Below are positions 1-4,996 of a stretch of DNA of 9,138 bases, in pieces. The position numbers were made by a program, and so were the translations under genes. The notes under the pieces are model-generated. The model was not told where the DNA came from, did not search any database, and saw only the letters and a list, made by a program, of their open reading frames with translations. Location: contig JBPBPY010000184.1 in assembly GCA_050954505.1 (NCBI GenBank), forward strand, positions 1-9,138, written 5' to 3'. This stretch comes from JAQGMO01 sp050954505. Its GTDB lineage: Bacteria > Pseudomonadota > Gammaproteobacteria > Burkholderiales > Burkholderiaceae_D. Numbering within the stretch: the stretch's first letter is position 1; every line of letters begins with the position of its first letter.

Positions 1-908
1 CACGCGCAGGCAGTGTCCCGGCGCCGAATGGATTGGCCACCACTGCGCCAGTCGATGTCGATGGCGACAACTACATCGATTATGTCTATGCCGGTGACTT
101 GCTTGGCAACATGTGGAAGTTCGACCTGACCGATGCAGCACCGGCAAGCTGGGCGCCGGCCTTCGGCACCGTTGCCGCGCCATTGCCATTTTATACCGCC
201 AAGGATTCGAGCGGCACCGTGCAGAAAATTACCAGCGCGCCGGATGCCTTGATCAATCCAGCCGGCGGCATCGTGCTCAACTTCGGCACTGGCTCGTATG
301 TCACCACGGCCGACAAGACCAATACCAGCAAAGGTACGGTGTATGGCCTGCGTGATGTCGGCGTGGCGATTGATTCGACTTCCCGTGCCAATTTGCAGGC
401 GCAGGTCATTTCCGTCGGCACGGCAAGCGATGGCGTATCGGTGACCAGCTACCGCACGGTGACTGCCAACACCGTGGCCGCGGGCAAGAAAGGCTGGTAC
501 ATGGATTTGCCCGACGGCGGCGAACGGGTCGTCAACGATCCACGCGTCATTGGCAGTGTGCTGGCCTTCACCACGACCGTGCCGAACTCCGATGTCTGCG
601 GTTTCGGTGGCACTTCATGGGACTACTATGTCGATGCGCTGACCGGCTCGAACCTGAATTATTCGGTGTTTACAGGCCTGGGTTCGCTGACCTACAAGAA
701 CACCAGCAACGTCACCACCGCAACCGGTTTTGCCAGCGCCATCAAGTCGAATGTCGGCATGACCAGCAACGGCTCCCTCATCACCTCGGGAAAGAGTGCC
801 GGCATCGTCATCCACAGCGGCACCACCGGCCAGTCGGAAAACTATGACATCTTCATTCCAGGAAGTTTGGCTGGCCGGGTTTCATGGCGCGAAATCATCA
901 CCGATTAA
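1..908 (+). CDS. pilY1: PilY1, type IV pilus tip adhesin/assembly factor, C-terminal part (5' end outside window)
   Basis: This is the C-terminal part of PilY1, the large exported protein at the type IV pilus tip that supports pilus extension, adhesion and twitching. The reading frame (codons from base 3) is open to the window edge, so the start lies upstream; an internal TTG at 33 is not the real start. Close to the left edge is the loop DVDGDNYID, which has the D-x-D-x-D-x-x-x-D calcium-binding pattern known in PilY1 beta-propellers. It is followed by YVYAGDLLGNMWKFDL, the blade sequence typical of the family. The protein ends GRVSWREIITD, similar to family C-termini. The stop lies 23 bp before a PilE-like minor pilin, the usual order in minor-pilin operons (fimU-pilV-pilW-pilX-pilY1-pilE). 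The family and calcium site are established knowledge; that this copy is functional is inferred. Confidence 0.93.
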   Translation, partial: RAGSVPAPNGLATTAPVDVDGDNYIDYVYAGDLLGNMWKFDLTDAAPASWAPAFGTVAAPLPFYTAKDSSGTVQKITSAPDALINPAGGIVLNFGTGSYVTTADKTNTSKGTVYGLRDVGVAIDSTSRANLQAQVISVGTASDGVSVTSYRTVTANTVAAGKKGWYMDLPDGGERVVNDPRVIGSVLAFTTTVPNSDVCGFGGTSWDYYVDALTGSNLNYSVFTGLGSLTYKNTSNVTTATGFASAIKSNVGMTSNGSLITSGKSAGIVIHSGTTGQSENYDIFIPGSLAGRVSWREIITD

Positions 909-931
909 TCAAGAAAGAGCGGGAATCCCTC

Positions 932-1402
932 ATGGAAAAAATCAGCATGCCAACCTTGGCCGACCTGGCATACGGCTTGCGCCAGAAAAGGCGCCAGCGC
1001 GGCTTCACCTTGATCGAACTGATGATCGTGGTCGTCATTGTCGGCATCCTGGCAGCGGTTGCGCTGCCGAACTACAACGAGTATGTGCGGCGCGGAAGGC
1101 GCAGTGATGCCATGTCGGCCCTGACCAGCGGTGCCCAGGCGCTGGAGCGTTACTACACCGAAAACATGAGCTACAACGTGCCGGTCACACCGTCAACGCT
1201 GCGTACGGCATTGGTGCCGGCAACCTCGACCGGTGGCTTCTATACCATCGCCTGGTCCAATGTGTCGGCAACGACATGGACGCTCACGGCAACACCGGTG
1301 GTGGGATCGGCACAGGCCAACGACAAATGCGGCAGTTTTTCGCTGACCAATACCGGCGTCAAGGGCGTCAGCGCTTCGACGGTGGCGAATTGCTGGAAGT
1401 AG
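932..1402 (+). CDS. pilE: PilE-like type IV minor pilin (prepilin)
   Basis: A 156-residue prepilin that would be cut and N-methylated by PilD and placed in the type IV pilus or its tip complex. The class III signal is plain: a basic leader ending QKRRQRG, then mature FTLIELMIVVVIVGILAAVA, with cleavage after Gly24 and the conserved Glu at mature position 5 (Glu29). The hydrophobic helix is followed by a globular domain with two cysteines near the end (Cys133, Cys154), which likely form the pilin disulphide (D-region) loop. I chose ATG 932, with AAGAAAGAG at 911-919 as a somewhat distant ribosome site. It gives a 24-residue leader; ATG 947 would give 19. The frame opens further upstream, but that part overlaps pilY1. 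The gene sits directly after pilY1, which supports PilE (minor pilin) rather than the major pilin PilA. ComP/FimA-like pilins are alternatives. Confidence 0.9.
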   Translation: MEKISMPTLADLAYGLRQKRRQRGFTLIELMIVVVIVGILAAVALPNYNEYVRRGRRSDAMSALTSGAQALERYYTENMSYNVPVTPSTLRTALVPATSTGGFYTIAWSNVSATTWTLTATPVVGSAQANDKCGSFSLTNTGVKGVSASTVANCWK

Positions 1403-1421
1403 CCAGCGCCAGGGGCTTGCC

Positions 1422-2279
1422 ATGAACACGCCGCAACTGTCGCCGCCCGCGTGCATTGCAATGGGCCTGTCGCTGGCAGCCCATCTTGTGCTGGGCGGTT
1501 TTGGCTGGGGCGCCGTCAAGCCTGATCCGTCGACGCGCAAGCCGGGCATCGTCATGCCGCCGTTTGCTTTCCAGGTCAGGCTGCTGGCGAGCGAATCGGT
1601 GGCCGGAGATCCGACCCTGGCAGCCGCACCAGTTGATAAACCGTCACAAGTGCCGGCAACGCATGGGCCCACCGAAGCAATGCCGCCGGCTGCGCGCGAC
1701 GCCGCTTCCTCGTCCCCGGTCATCGTCGAAGCAGCGCTCGCGCCATCCGCATCGACTGCTGCGCCGGCTGCCAGACCGGCCCAACTGCCTGCAGCATCGC
1801 CGCCAGGCGTCTCGGCCGCACTTGCCGGGCCGGATTCCGCTTCGTCCATTGCCGTGCCGGCAAAGGCGCCGCCGGAAAAACCGGACGCGGTCAAGCTGCT
1901 CACGCCGCCGCCGGTGCCAATGGAACGCATCGGTGCCCTGAAAGCGCCCTCGGCGCCTGAAAGTGGCTTGCTCGATGCCACCTACTATCCGACTTCCCGG
2001 CTCTCCGTACGTCCGTCGCCCGCCACCGACCCGATCCTGCGTCTGCCGCCGAAATGGCTGGAGGCATTTGGACGCACCATCCTGACCATCTATATCAATG
2101 CCGATGGCTCGGTGCAGCAGGTGGTCTTGCGCAGCACGACGCTGCCCCCCGAACTGCACCAGCCCGTCATCGATGCATTTCGCGTCTTGACGTTTGCACC
2201 CGGCGAGATCGATGGCCGCCGTGTGCCCAGTTTCATGTCGATCGAGGCAAATGTGTCGATGCTGCTGTCGCGGCGTTGA
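1422..2279 (+). CDS. TonB-like energy-transducer family protein
   Basis: A 285-residue protein with TonB architecture. It has a single N-terminal membrane segment (about residues 11-31), then a long Ala/Pro-rich, probably extended periplasmic linker (about 35-200). A small C-terminal domain (about 215-283) carries GRTILTIYINADGSVQQV and a later FRVLTFAPGEIDGRRV stretch, resembling the beta-alpha-beta fold of TonB C-terminal domains. True TonB transmits proton-motive force from ExbBD to outer-membrane receptors. No exbB or exbD is seen here, so the energising role is not shown. The start ATG 1422 has AGGGG at 1411-1415 with 6-bp spacing. The gene begins 19 bp after the minor-pilin stop, so co-transcription with the pilus genes is likely. 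It might serve the pilus or be an unrelated rider. Family assignment is moderately sure; function is not. Confidence 0.72.
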   Translation: MNTPQLSPPACIAMGLSLAAHLVLGGFGWGAVKPDPSTRKPGIVMPPFAFQVRLLASESVAGDPTLAAAPVDKPSQVPATHGPTEAMPPAARDAASSSPVIVEAALAPSASTAAPAARPAQLPAASPPGVSAALAGPDSASSIAVPAKAPPEKPDAVKLLTPPPVPMERIGALKAPSAPESGLLDATYYPTSRLSVRPSPATDPILRLPPKWLEAFGRTILTIYINADGSVQQVVLRSTTLPPELHQPVIDAFRVLTFAPGEIDGRRVPSFMSIEANVSMLLSRR

Positions 2280-2356
2280 GTGCAATCGAAGCTGCGTTGC
2301 TGCGGTGGGGAAAACACCTCGGTCAAATGGGCAAACCCGGCGGCGGTCATAAACCG

Positions 2357-2369
2357 TACAATCGCTGGA
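2357..2369 (+). promoter_or_regulatory. possible -10 box giving a leaderless srkA transcript
   Basis: TACAAT at 2357-2362 lies 6 bp before the srkA ATG at 2369, so transcription from it would begin at or near the start codon. No convincing -35 hexamer is seen 16-18 bp upstream, and no Shine-Dalgarno sequence precedes the ATG. This is a weak call based on one hexamer and its position. Confidence 0.3.
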
Positions 2370-3355
2370 TGGAAACCGCCACCCCCTCGTTTGCCTCGCT
2401 CAATCCCGCTCTCGTCCTTGACGCCCTTGACAGCATCGGCCTGTTTGGCGACGGCCGCCTGCTGGCCTTGAACAGTTATGAAAACCGTGTCTACCAGGTC
2501 GGCATGGATGAAGGCCGGCCGGTGGTGGCCAAGTTCTATCGCCCGGCGCGCTGGAGCAATGCGCAAATCCTCGAAGAGCATGCGTTTGTCAGCGAACTCG
2601 TCGAGCTCGAGATTCCCGTGGTGCCGGCCATGGTGCTGAACGGTCAATCCCTGCATCAGTTCAAGGGCTACGCCTTTTCGGTGTTCGCCATGCATGGCGG
2701 CCGCGCGCCGGAACTCGAAGACCCTGCAACACTGGAATGGCTGGGCCGCTTCATCGGCCGCATTCATGCAGTCGGACGCGTCAAGCCATTCCAGTTGCGC
2801 CCGGCGCTGTCGCTGACGACGTTTGGCGAAGAACCGCGCGAATATCTGCTCGCCAATGGCTTCATTCCCTCGTCGCTGCGCGCCGCCTACGACAGCGTGA
2901 TCGAGCAGGCGCTGACAGGTGTGCAGCGCTGTTTCGAACGCGCCGGCCAGGTCGATGCCCTGCGTCTGCATGGCGATTGCCACGTGGGCAATGTGTTATG
3001 GACCGATGCCGGTCCGCATTTTGTCGATTTCGACGACAGCCGCAGTGGACCAGCGATCCAGGATCTGTGGATGCTGCTCTCGGGCGAGCGGGCCGACATG
3101 GTGCGGCAATGGGCAGACCTGCTGGCCGGTTATGAAGATTTCTGTGATTTCAATGCGCGAGAGCTTTACCTGGTCGAAGCGCTGCGCACGCTGCGCCTGA
3201 TTCATTATTCCGCCTGGCTGGCGCGGCGCTGGACCGATCCGGCGTTTCCACTGGCCTTTCCCTGGTTTAATACCGAACGCTACTGGCAGGATCGCATTCT
3301 TGAATTGCGGGAGCAGGTGGCGCTCATGGACGAGGCGCCACTCTGGCCAATCTGA
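2369..3355 (+). CDS. srkA: SrkA/YihE-family stress-response Ser/Thr protein kinase
   Basis: A 328-residue protein, the same length as E. coli SrkA (YihE), a cytoplasmic Ser/Thr kinase of the APH/choline-kinase fold linked to Cpx envelope stress and protection from stress-induced death. Family signatures are clear. LNSYENRVYQVG (about 34-45) is the nucleotide-binding region, and Lys55 in VVAKFYRPARW is the likely ATP-contacting lysine. LHGDCHVGNVLW (about 200-211) is the catalytic loop, with Asp203 as base and Asn208. FVDFDD supplies the Mg-binding Asp220. QDLWMLLSGER and LAWLARRWTDPAFP-like stretches also match the family. ATG 2369 places the protein exactly on the family N-terminus; an in-frame ATG at 2327 would add 14 unusual residues. 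It follows the TonB-like gene by 89 bp. The dsbA partner found beside srkA in enterics is absent here. Confidence 0.93.
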   Translation: METATPSFASLNPALVLDALDSIGLFGDGRLLALNSYENRVYQVGMDEGRPVVAKFYRPARWSNAQILEEHAFVSELVELEIPVVPAMVLNGQSLHQFKGYAFSVFAMHGGRAPELEDPATLEWLGRFIGRIHAVGRVKPFQLRPALSLTTFGEEPREYLLANGFIPSSLRAAYDSVIEQALTGVQRCFERAGQVDALRLHGDCHVGNVLWTDAGPHFVDFDDSRSGPAIQDLWMLLSGERADMVRQWADLLAGYEDFCDFNARELYLVEALRTLRLIHYSAWLARRWTDPAFPLAFPWFNTERYWQDRILELREQVALMDEAPLWPI

Positions 3356-3415
3356 CCGGCAGATCCGGTGCCTGGGTTCTGCGCAAACCAGCAACAGATT
3401 TAATGGCGCGGCTCG

Positions 3416-3438
3416 GCAATGCTGCTATGCGGCATTGC
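3416..3438 (+). other. 7-bp perfect inverted repeat (hairpin) after srkA
   Basis: GCAATGC at 3416-3422 pairs with GCATTGC at 3432-3438 across a 9-nt loop. It lies about 60 bp after the srkA stop. No T-run follows, so it is not a standard intrinsic terminator. It could stabilise an mRNA end or be chance. Confidence 0.35.
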
Positions 3439-3635
3439 GCAGCTTGCGCATCACCATCGGGTACTCAGCCCATCATCGCTTCCACGCAATGCACTCACCA
3501 TGAATACTGGTCGAATCGGCCATGAGATGAAGGAACATGCTGGTTAATTCAATCATCAAACGCGTGAGGAAATCGGCAAATTCATGTTAAACCTAAAATA
3601 ATTAAAAATAAGAAACATTTGCCACCCATTTTGAA

Positions 3636-3663
3636 TTGCGTTTACAAGAAAATACGGTAGAAT
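3636..3663 (+). promoter_or_regulatory. possible sigma-70 promoter for the glycosyltransferase gene
   Basis: TTGCGT at 3636-3641 and TAGAAT at 3658-3663 are separated by 16 bp and lie about 110 bp before the glycosyltransferase ATG. An A/T-rich tract at 3590-3618 upstream could act as an UP element. The -35 match is only partial. TACATT at 3667-3672 is an alternative -10. Confidence 0.4.
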
Positions 3664-3774
3664 CGATACATTGCTTGAAACCAACATTGCCTTGTGGCAG
3701 TGTCCTGTGTGCTACAGCGGAGCGAAGCAATGGCATGCGGGAAGTATCTATCAACCTGACAGAATGGGTGTGCC

Positions 3775-4401
3775 ATGAAAGCCTTATCGATCATTATTCC
3801 GACCTTCGACGAAGCCAAAAACATCACAGCTTTGCTCGAACAGCTTTCAGGGTTGCGTGCCCGTGGTGCCCAGATCATCGTTGCCGATGGCGGCAGCAGC
3901 GACAACACGCTGGAGCTGGCTGAACCCTTGTCGGACTTGATCGTCAAGAGTGCGCGCGGCCGGGCACAGCAACTCAATGCCGGTGCACGCCATGCGCGCG
4001 GCGATGCCATGCTGTTCCTGGAAGCCGATACCCGTCTGCCGGAGTCAGCCGATGAAATCATTAGCGAAGCATTGCAACAATTCCATTGGGGTCGTTTTGA
4101 CCTTGACATTGCTGGCAGCAACAAGCTGTTGCCCTTGCTGGCCCGCACCATCAACCTGCGTTCACGCCTGACCGGCATTGCCACCAGCGAGCAAGCCATG
4201 TTCGTCAAGCGGGCATTGTTTCACCACCTTGGTGGCTTTGACGCCATTGCGACAATGGAAGATGTCGAACTGAGCAAACGCCTCAAGCGCGCTGCCATGC
4301 CAGCCTGTTTGCACGAGCGGGTCGTCAGTTCCGGCAAGCGTTGGGAAAACCATGCCATGGTGCGCACCGCACTGCTGCATGGCGGCTTGCGCGCGGCGTG
4401 A
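3775..4401 (+). CDS. family 2 glycosyltransferase, TIGR04283-like
   Basis: A 208-residue cytoplasmic GT-A glycosyltransferase. The N-terminus MKALSIIIPTFDEAKNI starts the Rossmann-like nucleotide-sugar fold. ADGGSSDNT (37-45) is the nucleotide-binding loop, GRAQQLNAG (62-70) is a family motif, and LEADTRLP (about 82-89) holds the metal-binding acidic motif around Asp85. The acceptor side shows GGFDAIATMEDVELSKRL, with Glu162-Asp163 as the likely catalytic acidic pair. Together these fit the 'rSAM/selenodomain-associated transferase 2' group (TIGR04283). From memory, that group usually reads HADT where this has EADT, and extends some residues past RRWE; here the protein stops soon after KRWENHAMVRTALLHGG. 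The usual partner transferase 1 gene is not in the window. The start ATG 3775 has only a weak GGGTG ribosome site. Donor and acceptor are unknown. Confidence 0.85.
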   Translation: MKALSIIIPTFDEAKNITALLEQLSGLRARGAQIIVADGGSSDNTLELAEPLSDLIVKSARGRAQQLNAGARHARGDAMLFLEADTRLPESADEIISEALQQFHWGRFDLDIAGSNKLLPLLARTINLRSRLTGIATSEQAMFVKRALFHHLGGFDAIATMEDVELSKRLKRAAMPACLHERVVSSGKRWENHAMVRTALLHGGLRAA

Positions 4402-4428
4402 TTGCTGCAGCTTGATCAGCGTTGCATG

Positions 4429-4456
4429 ACTGCCGCTGCTTGACAGCGGCAGTTTT
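4429..4456 (+). terminator. intrinsic terminator after the glycosyltransferase
   Basis: ACTGCCGCTG (4429-4438) and CAGCGGCAGT (4444-4453) form a perfect 10-bp G/C-rich stem with a 5-nt loop, followed at once by TTTT and a T-rich stretch. It begins 28 bp after the glycosyltransferase stop, which fits a Rho-independent terminator and sets the next gene apart as its own transcription unit. Confidence 0.8.
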
Positions 4457-4508
4457 GCTTGCCACCATTTTCCAGATGACTGCCTGAATCCTTCCGCCCC
4501 GGCGCTTG

Positions 4509-4544
4509 CCTGCTGCGCTGCCTGCTGCGCTGCCCGCTGCGCCT
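4509..4544 (+). repeat. 12-bp tandem repeat, about 3 copies
   Basis: CCTGCTGCGCTG at 4509-4520 is repeated exactly at 4521-4532, and a diverged copy (CCCGCTGCGCCT) follows at 4533-4544. The period is a multiple of three and would encode PAAL-type repeats, but no convincing gene covers it. It lies in the roughly 540-bp stretch between the terminator and the large gene. Confidence 0.75.
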
Positions 4545-4653
4545 TCCCGCAGTGCTTTGCTGTTTGCGGTTTTCCCCTATCCCAAGTCATGCTGTTCATC
4601 ACAATCGTTGATGGCTGCAGGTGTAGTGTTTGCGCCAACTGTTGCCAACGTCG

Positions 4654-4681
4654 GGAACTGTTTTTCCAAAACAGTCACTCA
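4654..4681 (+). promoter_or_regulatory. HrpL/ECF-like promoter motif overlapping a perfect 8-bp dyad
   Basis: GGAACT (4654-4659), 15 bases, then TCACTCA (4675-4681) resembles the Hrp box GGAACC-N15/16-CCACNNA used by the ECF sigma factor HrpL. The fixed positions match 5 of 6 and 4 of 5. The same bases contain a perfect dyad, ACTGTTTT (4657-4664), 3-bp spacer, AAAACAGT (4668-4675), which could instead be a repressor operator or a hairpin. It lies 87-315 bp before the candidate starts of the large effector-like gene. Which reading is right cannot be told from sequence alone. Confidence 0.4.
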
Positions 4682-4717
4682 AGGGATTGTCGGAATCATG
4701 GCGCCAGTGCTGGACTT

Positions 4718-4735
4718 GCCAGCCGGCAGGCTGGC
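4718..4735 (+). other. 7-bp stem with 4-nt loop in the upstream region
   Basis: GCCAGCC (4718-4724) and GGCTGGC (4729-4735) are perfect inverted repeats around GGCA. It is followed by GTTGTCGCTG, with no T-run. If the motif at 4654-4681 is a promoter, this stem would sit in the 5' leader of the transcript. Confidence 0.45.
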
Positions 4736-4787
4736 GTTGTCGCTGTGATTCGTCATGACGCCGCCGCGTGGTCGCCACGGCGCCGCC

Positions 4788-4865
4788 ACGTTGTCAGTAC
4801 GCTGTCACCATGCTGTCATCACGCGTTTTACCATGCTGCTACCACGCCGGTACCACGCTGTTATC
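4788..4865 (+). repeat. array of seven degenerate 11-bp tandem repeats
   Basis: Seven consecutive units follow a consensus near ACGCTGTYAYC: starts at 4788, 4799, 4810, 4821, 4833, 4844 and 4855. Six are 11 bp and the fourth is 12 bp. Examples are ACGCTGTCACC (4799), ATGCTGTCATC (4810) and ACGCTGTTATC (4855). A period of 11 is not a multiple of three, so the units do not encode a repeated peptide. This argues that the long frame's coding part begins after the array. The spacing is close to one DNA helical turn, as in clustered protein-binding sites. Confidence 0.7.
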
Positions 4866-4882
4866 AATTGCCCAGGCCAATC

Positions 4883-4996
4883 ATGGAAAACATCAACGCA
4901 GCCGCGCGTCGCTTCCGATCGATGCGCCGTATTCCTCCCTTCATCGCGCGTGCGGTAGCGCCGCTGCTGATCCTTTGCCGCAGCAGGTGGAGCTGA
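4883..4996 (+). CDS. possible 37-residue upstream ORF, overlapping the next start (TGATG)
   Basis: ATG 4883 begins a 37-codon frame (MENINAAARRFRSMRRIPPF..., ending RSRWS). Its stop TGA (4994-4996) overlaps the ATG of the large gene at 4996. The peptide has a basic N-terminal half and a short hydrophobic stretch (about residues 19-31). The overlap would allow translational coupling. No good ribosome site precedes ATG 4883, and a 37-codon frame can occur by chance in GC-rich DNA. Alternatives are a leader peptide, or the true N-terminus of the large protein separated by a frameshift. Confidence 0.25.
   Translation: MENINAAARRFRSMRRIPPFIARAVAPLLILCRSRWS
4985..4992 (+). promoter_or_regulatory. 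ribosome binding site deciding the start of the large gene
   Basis: AGGTGGAG at 4985-4992 lies 3-5 bp before ATG 4996. It is the best Shine-Dalgarno match in front of any in-frame start of the large ORF; GTG 4768 and ATG 4810 lack a comparable site. Confidence 0.5.

Larger units (their letters stand above)
3356..3774 (+). other. 419-bp intergenic region with no supported gene
   Basis: No ORF here has a plausible start, ribosome site and length. The left part (3356-3500) has coding-like base composition but only short open frames. The right part (about 3540-3620) becomes AT-rich, with a run of A/T at 3590-3618, and leads to a possible promoter for the glycosyltransferase. A short hairpin is listed separately. 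No convincing terminator for srkA was found. Confidence 0.6.

Noticed and set aside
33..908. TTG 33 as the pilY1 start
   Set aside because: The frame stays open to the window edge and the calcium loop follows only 7 codons later, so the true start is far upstream.
1193..1981. 262-codon Gly/Ala/Ser-rich open frame on the minus strand
   Set aside because: It mirrors the Ala/Pro-rich linker of the TonB-like gene; GC-rich DNA leaves the antisense frame open.
2090..2983. 297-codon open frame on the minus strand
   Set aside because: It overlaps srkA, whose family motifs are unmistakable on the plus strand.
4749..4774. HrpB-type hrpII box (TTCG-N16-TTCG)
   Set aside because: TTCG occurs at 4749-4752, but the second half at the right distance is absent.
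4768..4995. GTG 4768 or ATG 4810 as start of the large gene
   Set aside because: Both lack a ribosome site, and the region holds 11-bp repeats that do not respect codon frame. ATG 4996 with AGGTGGAG is better, though the longer form is not excluded.
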